Origin: Caulobacter sp.
Lineage (GTDB): Bacteria; Pseudomonadota; Alphaproteobacteria; Caulobacterales; Caulobacteraceae
Length of the DNA: 64,000 bases
Reading direction: 5' to 3'
Assembly (NCBI GenBank): GCA_017745235.1
Contig: JAGHZU010000013.1
Location: forward strand, 159,977-223,976
Both the position numbers and the translations under genes were made by a program. This document shows positions 35,598 through 43,697 of the stretch, one piece after another; positions within the stretch are counted from its first letter, which is position 1, and every line of letters begins with the position of its first letter. The notes beneath the pieces were generated by a model that ran no database searches, was not told where the DNA came from, and saw only the letters and a program-made list of their open reading frames with translations.

Positions 35598-35610
35598 AGG
35601 GTTTTACCTA
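35598..35610. promoter_or_regulatory. Dyad element agggt-ttt-accta
   Basis: Lies in the intergenic space between the divergent outer-membrane protein and DUF2092 genes. It differs at one arm base from the perfect form at 39258-39270. Flanking bases extend the symmetry (cta on the left, tag on the right). It could serve both divergent promoters. Confidence 0.4.
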
Positions 35611-35663
35611 GTAGCGGGTCGCAACAAACCGCTGCAACGCTGCCTCGGGACGGAGGATCGATC

Positions 35664-36458
35664 ATGAAATTCAGCAACATAGCCGTCGCCCTGGCCGGAG
35701 TGGCGATCTTTGGCGCTGCAGGCCTTTCCCACCCCACCCACGCCGCTGAGCAGGTTGCGACCACCAAGAAAGCCGCCGTTCCCAAGGCGCAAGCCATCGA
35801 CCCGGTCGCCTTTCAGGCGGCCAGTCGCATGGGCGCCTACCTCAGGTCCCTCCAGGCTTTCCAAGTGGTCTCGACGGCCAGTCTGGAAGAGATCGTCGAC
35901 GCCCAGGGACGCAAGGCCGTCACGCCGGTGAGCACGACCTACAGGGTCAAACGCCCGGACGGGTTCGTCATCGACATGACCACCCCGAAGAAGGCCCGCC
36001 GGTTCATCTATGACGGCAAGTCGTTCACGGTCTTCGCGCCCAAGGTTGGGTACTTCGCCACCATCTCGGCGCCGGCGACGATCGATCAAACGGTCGACCT
36101 CGTCTATGAACAGTACGGCGTGATCCTGCCTCTCGCGGATCTGTTCTACTGGGGCACGGACGTCCAGCCGACGGACATGGTGACCTCAGCCAAGCGCCTG
36201 GGCCAGGAAAAGGTGGGCGGTCGCGACACAGACCACTACGCCTTCGGCGGTCCAGGGCTGTCGTGGGAAGTCTGGATCCAGCGCGGCGACGCTCCCCTGC
36301 CCTTGCGCATGAAGATCACGACGATGGACGATCCGGCCCAGCCGACCTTCACGTCCGACCTGACCTGGACCACCAGCGTCCAGTTCGCCGCCGACACCTT
36401 CACGTTCAAGCCGGCGACCGACGCCAAGCCGATCGCCATGGCGAGGGTCGACCAATGA
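35664..36458 (+). CDS. DUF2092 family exported protein (second copy)
   Basis: A 264-residue exported protein with signal peptide (IAVALAGVAIFGAAGLSHPTHA). It is paralogous to the DUF2092 protein at 3757-4536: RMGAYLRSLQAFQVVSTASL, RRFIYDGKSFTVFAPKVGYF, LPLADLFYWGTD, and LTWTTSVQFAADTFTFKPAT align along the whole length. A strong GGAGG precedes ATG 35664. The stop overlaps the start of the Pro/Gly-rich secreted protein by ATGA (36455-36458). A LolA/LolB-like fold suggests handling of a lipid or lipoprotein in the periplasm (inference only). Confidence 0.87.
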   Translation: MKFSNIAVALAGVAIFGAAGLSHPTHAAEQVATTKKAAVPKAQAIDPVAFQAASRMGAYLRSLQAFQVVSTASLEEIVDAQGRKAVTPVSTTYRVKRPDGFVIDMTTPKKARRFIYDGKSFTVFAPKVGYFATISAPATIDQTVDLVYEQYGVILPLADLFYWGTDVQPTDMVTSAKRLGQEKVGGRDTDHYAFGGPGLSWEVWIQRGDAPLPLRMKITTMDDPAQPTFTSDLTWTTSVQFAADTFTFKPATDAKPIAMARVDQ

Positions 36459-37150
36459 GCGCTCGCAAACCCGACACCCCCTCCGCATCCCGTCTGCGCC
36501 GGCTTGGCGCCTGGGCCAGCGCCGTCGCGCTGGTTGCGGCGACGGCCTCGCCCGGCCTGGCCGCGCCTCCCCATTTCCGGGGCGGCGGTTTCCACCCGAC
36601 GGCGATGAACATCCACGCTCCGGGCGGAGCCGGCTTCCATGGCGGAGGAGAGGGCGGAGGCTTCCATCCCCAAGGTGGCGGCGCCGGACCCCGCCCACCG
36701 GGTCCTGGACCTGGTCCTGGTCCCCACCCGGAGCCGGGCCCCGGGCCGCATCCGGGTCCTGGGCCTGGTCCCCATCCGGGTCCCGGCCCGGGCCCTGGAC
36801 CAGGGCCGGGGCCACATCCAGGTCCGCCCGGCCCGGGTCCCGGACCTGGTCCGCATCCAGGCCCTCCGCCGCCGCCTCCGCCGCCGCCTGGCCCGTGGGG
36901 CTGGGGATGGGGTTGGGACGATGATCCCTTCTGGGACTATCCGCTCGCGACGGCCGCAGCTGTCGGCGTGGTGGCTGGCACGACCGCCGCGGTGACGTCG
37001 GCCGCCATTGGCGGGACGGTGACCACCCTCCCCTCCAACTGCGTGACCGTGTTCCGGGGCGACTTGACCTACTTCCAATGCGGCTCGGTGTGGTACCAGC
37101 CGCAGTATGTGGGCTCTGGCGTCACCTATGTCGTCGTGAACGCTCCATGA
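36455..37150 (+). CDS. Secreted Pro/Gly-rich protein with conserved Cys-pair C-terminal module
   Basis: A 231-residue exported protein. It has a signal peptide (LGAWASAVALVAATASPGLA), a Gly/His-rich stretch, about 65 residues of PGPGPHP-type repeats ending in a poly-Pro run, a Trp/Asp patch (WGWGWGWDDDPFWD), an Ala/Val hydrophobic segment, and a C-terminal module with two Cys (PSNCVTV, YFQCGSVW) ending TYVVVNAP. That last module aligns with the end of the protein at 3110-3748. The partner upstream is again a DUF2092 gene, coupled by ATGA. The linker chemistry differs between the copies (Asn/Val versus Pro/Gly), so only its extended nature seems to matter. Confidence 0.8.
   Translation: MSARKPDTPSASRLRRLGAWASAVALVAATASPGLAAPPHFRGGGFHPTAMNIHAPGGAGFHGGGEGGGFHPQGGGAGPRPPGPGPGPGPHPEPGPGPHPGPGPGPHPGPGPGPGPGPGPHPGPPGPGPGPGPHPGPPPPPPPPPGPWGWGWGWDDDPFWDYPLATAAAVGVVAGTTAAVTSAAIGGTVTTLPSNCVTVFRGDLTYFQCGSVWYQPQYVGSGVTYVVVNAP
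36690..36897 (+). repeat. In-frame Pro/Gly coding repeats
   Basis: Diverged tandem repeats of the ggtcctggacc / ccgggccc kind encode PGPGPHPGP units. They account for the low-complexity linker of the secreted protein and for several long spurious frames on the opposite strand. Confidence 0.85.
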
Positions 37151-37153
37151 CAC

Positions 37154-37188
37154 CGCGCGGGGCGCCCTGGAAACAGGCGCGCCCCGCG
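37154..37188 (+). terminator. Hairpin after DUF2092/secreted-protein operon
   Basis: Long GC-rich inverted repeat, cgcggggcgccctg and caggcgcgccccgcg, with a gaaa-type loop and one bulged base, starting right after the stop of the secreted protein. No T run follows, so it may act as a transcript-stabilising or Rho-assisted element rather than a classic terminator. Confidence 0.55.
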
Positions 37189-37301
37189 TCACGATCGGGA
37201 GCCGGAAATATCCACAGCCTGCTCCGGGCGAATTCACGAAATATTTCAAGTACAGTCAGATGCTCGTATACCGGGCGCACCACTTGGCCGAGAGTCTCAT
37301 T

Positions 37302-37970
37302 ATGCTACCTTCGAATGGACCCACGATCTTGTTGGCTGACGACCACTCGATCGTGCGGGCTGGTCTTCGGGAAGCGCTGGAATCTCAACCTGGATGGACC
37401 ATCTGCGGTGAAGCTTCAAATGGTCGCGACGCTGTTCGCATGGCCAAGGAACTTACCCCGGACGTCATGATCCTGGACATCAGCATGCCCGATCTCAGCG
37501 GCGTGATCGTCGCGCGAGACGTCCGCAAGCTGAAAACCCATACCGAACTGCTGATCTTCACCATGCACGACAGCGAACAGCTGGTGCGCGAGGTGCTCAG
37601 CGCCGGCGCTCGTGGCTTCGTGCTGAAGTCGGCGTCCACGGAAAACATCATCGCCGCCGTGGCGTCGCTTCTGAACCACAAGCCATACTTCTGCCCGGGA
37701 ATCACCGATGCGGTGCTTCGCGGCTATCTCTCACCGGGAGGGCACGGTCTGGGCGAAGTGATCGAGGGTTCGGAGTCGTTGACGACGCGCGAACTCCTGA
37801 TCGTCCAGCTGCTGGCCGAATCCCGAAGCAACAAGGTCATCGCCTCGATGCTCGACATCAGCGTCAAGACGGTGGAAAGCCACCGCGGCAACATCATGCG
37901 CAAGCTGGGAGCTCACTCGCTGGCCGATATCGTCCGTTACGCCATCCGCAACAAGCTGATCGAGGCCTGA
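37302..37970 (+). CDS. NarL/FixJ-family response regulator
   Basis: A 222-residue two-domain regulator. The receiver has the acidic pocket LLADDHS and phosphoacceptor Asp59 in VMILDISMP, with the Lys in FVLKSAS. The C-terminal LuxR-type helix-turn-helix reads LTTRELLIVQLLAESRSNKVIASMLDISVKTVESHRGNIMRKL. ATG 37302 is chosen since upstream residues lack similarity. It is followed 19 bp later by a HisKA_3-type sensor kinase, its obvious partner. Targets are unknown; a 13-bp dyad present at three intergenic sites nearby is a candidate binding site. Confidence 0.92.
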   Translation: MLPSNGPTILLADDHSIVRAGLREALESQPGWTICGEASNGRDAVRMAKELTPDVMILDISMPDLSGVIVARDVRKLKTHTELLIFTMHDSEQLVREVLSAGARGFVLKSASTENIIAAVASLLNHKPYFCPGITDAVLRGYLSPGGHGLGEVIEGSESLTTRELLIVQLLAESRSNKVIASMLDISVKTVESHRGNIMRKLGAHSLADIVRYAIRNKLIEA

Positions 37971-37989
37971 TGGTCCCGAGGCGTCTAAA

Positions 37990-39048
37990 ATGCACACGAT
38001 AAAGGGGATCGCGGGATGGTCGGATCCCGCCTTCTACGAAACCGCGCTTGACGCGCTGACAGCCAACATCGCCGTGCTGGACGGTTCGGGAGAAGTCCTG
38101 GCCGTCAATGACGCCTGGGTGCAGTTCGCCGAGTTGAACGACCTGCGGATCGAAGATTACGGCGTCGGCGCGAACTACCTGGAATTCTGCGACTCCCTCG
38201 GCACCGAGGAAGGCGCGACGGTCGCCGCGGGGCTACGTGGGCTGCTGTCGGGCGCGCCCGGTCCATTCCGCTTCGAGTACGTCATGCCCCTCAATGCTTC
38301 GCCGATCTGGGCGAAGATGACGGCGGTGCGGCTGGGCTTTCTGCATAAGCCTTATCTGGTGGTGGCCCACGAGGATGTCTCGATCCAGCGGCGCGCCGAG
38401 ATCGGCCTGCGCGAAGCGACCGCCAAGCTGCTCCACGCCGAGGACGACGAGCGACGGCGCATCGCCCGCGAACTTCACGACAGCACCGCCCAGCACATTG
38501 CCGGCGCCAAGCTGATGCTGCGCAGGCTGGCCTCACCCGACCCGGCTGTGGCCTCGATGGTGGTCGGAGAGGTCGAGAACCTGCTGTCCAGCGCCCTCGA
38601 CGAAATCCGCAGCTTCACCTACCTGATCCATCCGCCGGCGCTGGAGCATCTGGGCCTGGCGGCGGCGATCCGGCAGTTCGTTTCGGGCTTTTCGCGCCGC
38701 GCCAATCTGGCCATCCGCGTCGAGGTGGCCGACGACTTCCCTCGCCTGTCCCACGCGATCGAGATCGCGCTCTACCGCGTGGCCCAGGAAGCTCTGGGCA
38801 ACGTATTGCGCCATTCCGGCAGCCAACAGGCCGTCGTCGGTCTGCGACTGGCGGGCGACATGGTCCTGCTGACGGTCCGCGACTTCGGCTCGGGCCTGCC
38901 GCCCGGCCGGGAGAACGCGCCTGGCGTCGGCCTGGAGGGCATGAGGCTGCGTCTTGAGTTCCTGAACGGGCACTTGACCCTGATTGACGCCGAACCCGGC
39001 CTCATGGTCGAGGCCTGGGTTCCGTTCATCGCGGCCGCGGACGCCTGA
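37990..39048 (+). CDS. NarX/DesK-type PAS sensor histidine kinase
   Basis: A 352-residue soluble kinase. Residues 15-140 form a PAS-like sensory domain (NIAVLDGSGEVLAVNDAWVQ, then YVMPLNASPIWAKMTAVR). The HisKA_3 dimerisation domain has the phosphoacceptor His163 in RRRIARELHDSTAQHI, and the HATPase_c domain shows ALYRVAQEALGNVLRHS (N box) and VRDFGSGLPPG. No membrane segment is present, so it senses a cytoplasmic signal. It forms a two-component pair with the regulator just upstream. Confidence 0.92.
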   Translation: MHTIKGIAGWSDPAFYETALDALTANIAVLDGSGEVLAVNDAWVQFAELNDLRIEDYGVGANYLEFCDSLGTEEGATVAAGLRGLLSGAPGPFRFEYVMPLNASPIWAKMTAVRLGFLHKPYLVVAHEDVSIQRRAEIGLREATAKLLHAEDDERRRIARELHDSTAQHIAGAKLMLRRLASPDPAVASMVVGEVENLLSSALDEIRSFTYLIHPPALEHLGLAAAIRQFVSGFSRRANLAIRVEVADDFPRLSHAIEIALYRVAQEALGNVLRHSGSQQAVVGLRLAGDMVLLTVRDFGSGLPPGRENAPGVGLEGMRLRLEFLNGHLTLIDAEPGLMVEAWVPFIAAADA

Positions 39049-39089
39049 CGCTTCCCAGCGCCGGTCGCATCCATTCCAGGGAAAAAAGG

Positions 39090-39134
39090 GAGAGCCGACC
39101 GGACACGTGCGTCGGGACACGCCGGCCGGCTCTC
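39090..39134 (-). terminator. Terminator reading leftward
   Basis: A 13-bp stem with one mismatch (gagagccgaccgg and ccggccggctctc) around a 19-base loop. On the minus strand it is followed by cccttttttccc, giving the T run expected of an intrinsic terminator. It therefore serves a minus-strand transcript, most simply that of the small gene at 39334-39573, and may also block the convergent kinase operon. Confidence 0.6.
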
Positions 39135-39257
39135 GGCTCGCAACCGCGCCTCACCCTTGGGGGAAATGAGCGGGCGACGGCTTGCCAAGGGAAATCGGGG
39201 GTGACGCCTTGGCCTGCGAGCGCGTTCAGGTTGCATTGTCACGAAGAGGCTGGCCAT

Positions 39258-39270
39258 AGGGTGAAACCCT
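39258..39270. promoter_or_regulatory. Perfect dyad agggt-gaa-accct
   Basis: A perfect 5-bp inverted repeat with a 3-bp spacer, between the kinase gene and the small minus-strand gene. It is the best copy of a motif also seen at 28028-28040 and 35598-35610. Confidence 0.4.
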
Positions 39271-39333
39271 GATATGGCCCTCAAAAACGCCTCACGGCGC
39301 CGCTTGCCGGCCAGAAGGCAGTTCGGGCGTTGC

Positions 39334-39573
39334 TCAGGCCTGCCGAGCGGGATCGACGACGACTTCCGCGCTACGCTTCTGGCGCGCCCTTTCGATGGCC
39401 TCGTCGAGCAGATGCAGGAACTCGGCTTGCATCTGCATCGATTCCATATCCGAGGCGCGCACCCCCTCCAGCGTCGACTGGCGGATCTCTTCCAGCTGCG
39501 CCAGCGACAGGGCCGAGCAGAGGCGCAGGCTCAAAAATTGAAGGGCGGCGACACGGATCTCGAGGCTGGTCAT
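39334..39573 (-). CDS. Small hypothetical protein, helical
   Basis: A 79-residue acidic, Leu/Glu/Met-rich protein predicted to be wholly alpha-helical (LSLAQLEEIRQSTLEGVRAS, MQMQAEFLHLLDEAIERARQ). I do not recognise a family. The amino-acid composition and the terminator-like element downstream on the same strand support a real gene. Against this, no good ribosome binding site precedes ATG 39573. Confidence 0.45.
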   Translation of the reverse strand: MTSLEIRVAALQFLSLRLCSALSLAQLEEIRQSTLEGVRASDMESMQMQAEFLHLLDEAIERARQKRSAEVVVDPARQA

Positions 39574-39992
39574 AGGTATGCCGATGCAAAAACTGTGACG
39601 CGAGCAGGTACGGATCGATCCTGCCGACGGATGGCGGCAAGGGTGTGACCATAACTTCTAAGGCCAAGCTGCGCCACGACCCACTCCCACCACGCGAACT
39701 CGCGGGGTGAGTCCACCCCGTCGCCCTTCGTGAGCGTTACCACAGCGCAAGGCGTCCAGGGGACTCCGGGGTCACGCGACGCGTTAGCGCTCACGGCGAC
39801 GCGATCGCCCGAAGCTTTGCAATTGCATGCGATGCAGGTGGCCGTTGCCGTCACCGTCGTCCCGATCCCGGATTCACGTCCGCCCAAACCTCAGCTACGC
39901 CTTCCCGACGGGAAGGGAAATCAAGCAAACCCCTGAGACGGAGAGTAAAAGACCCCACGCCTGCAAATTTCACATTTTGACGATCTGTGAGG
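39574..39992. other. 420-bp intergenic stretch, no gene recognised
   Basis: Only a 7-bp hairpin, cggggtg-agtc-caccccg (39703-39720), stands out. No coding frame with a family signature or start site is visible. Confidence 0.5.
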
Positions 39993-40955
39993 TCAGAGTT
40001 CGGCGGCCACTTCCGAGATGACGCCCAGCAGCCAGCTGACTGGGCCGCTCTGGCTTTCGCCGCTTCGGGTGACGGCGCCGAACAGGACGGGCTCGGGATG
40101 GTGGTGCGGTTCGATCAGTATGGCGCGCTTGTTCTGGGCGGCGATTTTGGCCAGGCGCCGCGGCAGTAGCGCGGCCATGTCCGTGCGGCTCACCATCACA
40201 AGGGCCGACGAGGCGTCCGGCACAGTAACGGGTCCTTCCATGCAGCGGTTGGAGGTCAGGGCGTAGTCGGTGCTCCATCTGGCGATCCGTTTCAGGCCGA
40301 GCTCTCGGCGGGAGCCCGCCCTGGCCTCCTCTTCCTCGTGTCCGCCCGAGATGTTCAGGCAGGATAATCCGTCCAGAGCCCCGGGCGTGATCTCGCCCCG
40401 CGCGGCGGGATGGTCGGCGCGGATCACCCAGACCCCGGTCTCGGTGAACAGCGGGGTGTGTGTGAACCGAGGCGCGACATGTTCGAAGCCGCCGATCACC
40501 AGGTCCAGCTTGCCGCGGTCCAGGTCCTCGGCCAGTGGGCCTTCGACACCCCGAATGCGTAGAGCGACCCCGGGAGCCTCAGCCTGCAGCCGCTTGACGA
40601 CGCCGGGCATCAGCACGGTGCAGAGATAGGCGCTGGCGCTCACGTGGAAGGCGCGCTGGGAGGTGGCTGGATCGAAGACTGGGACGCTGACGGCCACCTC
40701 TAGCAACTTCAGGGCCTCGCGGACCGAGGCTCCGATCTCGATGGCGCGCGGGGTCGGCTGCAAGCCCGAAGGTCCGCGAACGAACAACTCGTCCCCAAGC
40801 GACAGCCGCAGTCGGCCCAGGGCGTGGCTGACCGCCGACTGGGTCAGGCCCAGCTTCGCTCCGGCCCGCGTGGCGCTCTCTTCCACGAGAAGCGCGTCCA
40901 GCACCCTGAGGAGGTTCAGATCCAGATTTCTGAAATGCGCATCATTCATATTCAT
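39993..40955 (-). CDS. LysR-family transcriptional regulator
   Basis: A 320-residue LysR regulator. The N-terminal winged helix-turn-helix is LNLLRVLDALLVEESATRAGAKLGLTQSAVSHALGRLR, and the C-terminal periplasmic-binding-like effector domain runs from about residue 95 to the end, in the NodD/LeuO-like style. It is divergent from the HlyD-MFS-NodT efflux operon, 139 bp away, and is therefore the likely regulator of that operon. An inverted repeat gcatca/tgatgc overlaps its own start codon, consistent with autoregulation. Confidence 0.92.
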   Translation of the reverse strand: MNMNDAHFRNLDLNLLRVLDALLVEESATRAGAKLGLTQSAVSHALGRLRLSLGDELFVRGPSGLQPTPRAIEIGASVREALKLLEVAVSVPVFDPATSQRAFHVSASAYLCTVLMPGVVKRLQAEAPGVALRIRGVEGPLAEDLDRGKLDLVIGGFEHVAPRFTHTPLFTETGVWVIRADHPAARGEITPGALDGLSCLNISGGHEEEEARAGSRRELGLKRIARWSTDYALTSNRCMEGPVTVPDASSALVMVSRTDMAALLPRRLAKIAAQNKRAILIEPHHHPEPVLFGAVTRSGESQSGPVSWLLGVISEVAAEL

Positions 40956-40963
40956 TGTGATGC
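40939..40963. promoter_or_regulatory. Inverted repeat at lysR start, candidate LysR site
   Basis: Arms gcatca and tgatgc are separated by 13 AT-rich bases and span the lysR start codon (40955). LysR proteins typically bind an interrupted dyad near the divergent promoter and repress their own gene. The surroundings are AT-rich compared with the flanking coding DNA. Confidence 0.4.
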
Positions 40964-41094
40964 AATATCATTTTGCTCATGGCTTGGGGACACCTATCTG
41001 CGGCGAAGGCAAGGCCCTCCCCGGCCTCTCCCGACATTCAGCGAAAGTTTGCGGCCGTCCATGACGTCGGCCGCTTCAGGACGTGGAGCAGCGC

Positions 41095-42171
41095 GTGAGC
41101 GACGCGGAAGGTTATCAGGCCATCGCCGAGGCCGAAGAAGAGGCCGCGCGTCGGCGCAAGCCGACCCTGGGCCAGCGCCTGCGCTGGCCGCTGATGATCG
41201 GCGGGCCCGTCGTCGTCATCGGTGTCGTGGCCTTCTTCGTCCTGACGAGCGGTAAGTTCGAGAGCACCGACGACGCCTACGTCCAGGCTGCGCGGGCGGC
41301 GATCAGCCCCAGCGTCGCGGGCCGCGTGATCGAGATCGACGTCACTGAGAACCAGGCCGTGAAGAAGGGCCAGGTGCTATTCCGCCTCGATCCCGCCGAC
41401 TACGAGGTGGCCGTGGCCCAGGCCGAGGCGGCCCTGGCCGCCGCACGCTTCGAGACCCAAGGCTCGCGCGCCGTCTACGATCAGCGCAACGCCGACCTCG
41501 CCGCCGCCCAGGAAGCCGTGTCCTACACCGAGCGCGAGGCCGCACGGCAGCAGTCGCTGGCCGCGGCAGGCGTCGCAACCAAGGCCCAGGCGGACGAAGC
41601 CGCCCACGCCGCCGAGCAGGCGCGGCGCCAGGTCGCCGTCGTCCGCCAGCAGATCGCCTCGGCCCTGGCCGACATCGGCGGCCGGGCGAACGTGCCGTCG
41701 GACGAACAGCCCAAGGTGATGCAGGCCAAGGCCGCCTTGGATCGCGCCAGGCTGGACCTTAGCTACGCGACGATCGTCGCCCCCGCCGACGGCGTGGTGA
41801 CCAAGGTCGAGCAGCTTCAGGTCGGCAACCGCGTAGCCGCGTCCCAGACCCTGTTCTGGCTGGTCTCGGGCCAGCCGTGGGTCGAGGCGAACTTCAAGGA
41901 GGACCAACTGGCGCACATGCGCGTAGGCCAGCCCGCCACGATCAAGGTCGACGCCTATGACCGCGAGTTGAAGGCCCACGTCGTCAGCTTCAGCCCGGGG
42001 ACCGGTTCCAGCTTCGCCCTTCTGCCGCCCGAGAACGCCACGGGCAACTGGGTCAAGGTCGTCCAGCGCCTGCCCGTTCGCCTGGCGCTGGACGAAAGCG
42101 CGCCGCATCTCAGCGCCGGCCTGTCGGCCAAGGCCAAGGTCGATGTCCGCTCGGGCCGCGAACGCAAATGA
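41095..42171 (+). CDS. HlyD/EmrA-type membrane-fusion adaptor
   Basis: A 358-residue adaptor with one N-terminal membrane helix (MIGGPVVVIGVVAFFVLTSG), then STDDAYVQAARAAISPSVAG, lipoyl halves around a coiled-coil hairpin (about residues 85-205), and a beta-barrel domain with VEANFKEDQLAHMRVGQPAT. GTG 41095 is preferred to GTG 41083 because GGAG lies 8 bases before the former. It links the inner-membrane MFS pump to the NodT-type outer-membrane channel encoded downstream. Its stop overlaps the pump gene by ATGA (42168-42171). Confidence 0.9.
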   Translation: MSDAEGYQAIAEAEEEAARRRKPTLGQRLRWPLMIGGPVVVIGVVAFFVLTSGKFESTDDAYVQAARAAISPSVAGRVIEIDVTENQAVKKGQVLFRLDPADYEVAVAQAEAALAAARFETQGSRAVYDQRNADLAAAQEAVSYTEREAARQQSLAAAGVATKAQADEAAHAAEQARRQVAVVRQQIASALADIGGRANVPSDEQPKVMQAKAALDRARLDLSYATIVAPADGVVTKVEQLQVGNRVAASQTLFWLVSGQPWVEANFKEDQLAHMRVGQPATIKVDAYDRELKAHVVSFSPGTGSSFALLPPENATGNWVKVVQRLPVRLALDESAPHLSAGLSAKAKVDVRSGRERK

Positions 42172-43697
42172 CCGGCGCCGGCAAGGGCGACGCAGCCAAC
42201 CGGGTCCCGATCACGATCGCCGTCATGCTGGCGACGATCATGAATTCTCTGGACACAACCATCGCCAACGTCGCCCTGCCCCACATCCAGGGCAGCGTGT
42301 CGGCCTCGGCCGAGCAGATCACCTGGGTGCTGACCTCCTACATCGTGGCCGCCACGATCATGACCCCGTTGACCGGCTTTCTGGCTGACCGCGTCGGCCG
42401 CAAGATGGTGTTCCTGGTGTCGATCGCCGGCTTCACGGCCGCCTCCATGTTGTGCGGCGTGGCCGGCAGCCTGGTCGAGATCGTGTTGTTCCGACTATTG
42501 CAGGGCCTGTTCGGCGCGGCCCTGATCCCGCTGTCCCAAGCCGTCCTGCTGGACATCAACCCGCCTCACCGCCACGGCCAGGCCATGGCCATCTGGGGCG
42601 CCGGCGCGGTGCTGGGGCCGATCCTGGGTCCAGCCCTGGGCGGCTGGCTGACCGACAATCTCGACTGGCGCTGGGTGTTCTTCATCAACCTGCCCATCGG
42701 CATCCTGGCCTTCCTGGGCGTTCTCTTCTTCCTGTCGGAAAAGAAATCCGCCGAAAAGAAGCGGTTCGACGTACTGGGCTTCGCCAGCCTGGCCCTCGCC
42801 ATCGGCGGGTTCCAGATGATGCTGGACCGCGGCCCCAGCCAGGACTGGTTCAGTTCGTCGGAGATCTGGGTCTACCTGATCGTCGGCATCATCGCCCTGT
42901 GGATCTTCGGGGTGCAACTGGCCACGGCCCGGAAGCCGTTCGTCGATCGCGGTCTGCTGGCCGACACCAATTTTGTGACCTGCTGCATCTTCGGCTTCTT
43001 CATCGGCATCCTGCTCTACAGCGTCCTGGCCCTGCTTCCGCCGATGATGCAGAACCTGCTGGGCTATCCGGTGGCCTTCACGGGCCTGGTCAGCATGCCG
43101 CGCGGCGTCGGCTCGTTCATCGCGATGTTCGCCGTGGGTCAACTGATCGGCCGGGTCAGCATCAAGCTGATCCTGCTCGCGGGCCTGACGATCAGCGCGG
43201 TGTCTCTGTATCAGATGACCCACTTCACCCTGGGCATGGACACCCACCTGATCATCGTCTCGGGCTTCCTGTCGGGCGTGGGCACCGGCTTGATCTTCGT
43301 GCCGCTGAGCACGATCGCCTTCGCCACCGTCAAGCCGGAGCATCGGGCCGAGGGCGCGGGCCTGTTCACCCTGATCCGCAACATCGGTTCGGCGGCGGGC
43401 ATCTCGATCATGCAGGCGCGCTTCGTCAGCGGGATCGAGACCCATCACGCCGCGCTCGTGGAGCACGCGCGTCCGGATAATCCGCTGTACCACGCCTATG
43501 CGCCGCTGGCCCTCGCCACCGCCGACGCCGCAGCCCGCTTCAACGCCCTGATCACGCGTCAGGCCTCGATGCTGTCCTACATCGACGATTTCCAGCTGAT
43601 GCTGGGCATCACCATCCTGTGCGCCCCCCTGATCCTCCTCATGCGAACCCCCAAGACGTCCAAGGGGGGAGAGACCGTCCATGTCGCCGAGCACTAA
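42168..43697 (+). CDS. DHA2-family MFS multidrug efflux permease
   Basis: A 509-residue permease with 14 predicted helices of the EmrB/QacA type: IMNSLDTTIANVALPHIQGS in helix 1, GFLADRVGRKMVFLVSIAGF (motif A), RLLQGLFGAALIPLSQAVLL and LGPILGPALGGWLTDNLDWR (motif C). It exports toxic compounds by proton antiport and forms a tripartite pump with the adjacent adaptor and outer-membrane channel. Start overlaps the adaptor stop by 4 bp, and the end overlaps the NodT gene by 17 bp, so the three are one operon under the divergent LysR regulator. Confidence 0.92.
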   Translation: MTGAGKGDAANRVPITIAVMLATIMNSLDTTIANVALPHIQGSVSASAEQITWVLTSYIVAATIMTPLTGFLADRVGRKMVFLVSIAGFTAASMLCGVAGSLVEIVLFRLLQGLFGAALIPLSQAVLLDINPPHRHGQAMAIWGAGAVLGPILGPALGGWLTDNLDWRWVFFINLPIGILAFLGVLFFLSEKKSAEKKRFDVLGFASLALAIGGFQMMLDRGPSQDWFSSSEIWVYLIVGIIALWIFGVQLATARKPFVDRGLLADTNFVTCCIFGFFIGILLYSVLALLPPMMQNLLGYPVAFTGLVSMPRGVGSFIAMFAVGQLIGRVSIKLILLAGLTISAVSLYQMTHFTLGMDTHLIIVSGFLSGVGTGLIFVPLSTIAFATVKPEHRAEGAGLFTLIRNIGSAAGISIMQARFVSGIETHHAALVEHARPDNPLYHAYAPLALATADAAARFNALITRQASMLSYIDDFQLMLGITILCAPLILLMRTPKTSKGGETVHVAEH

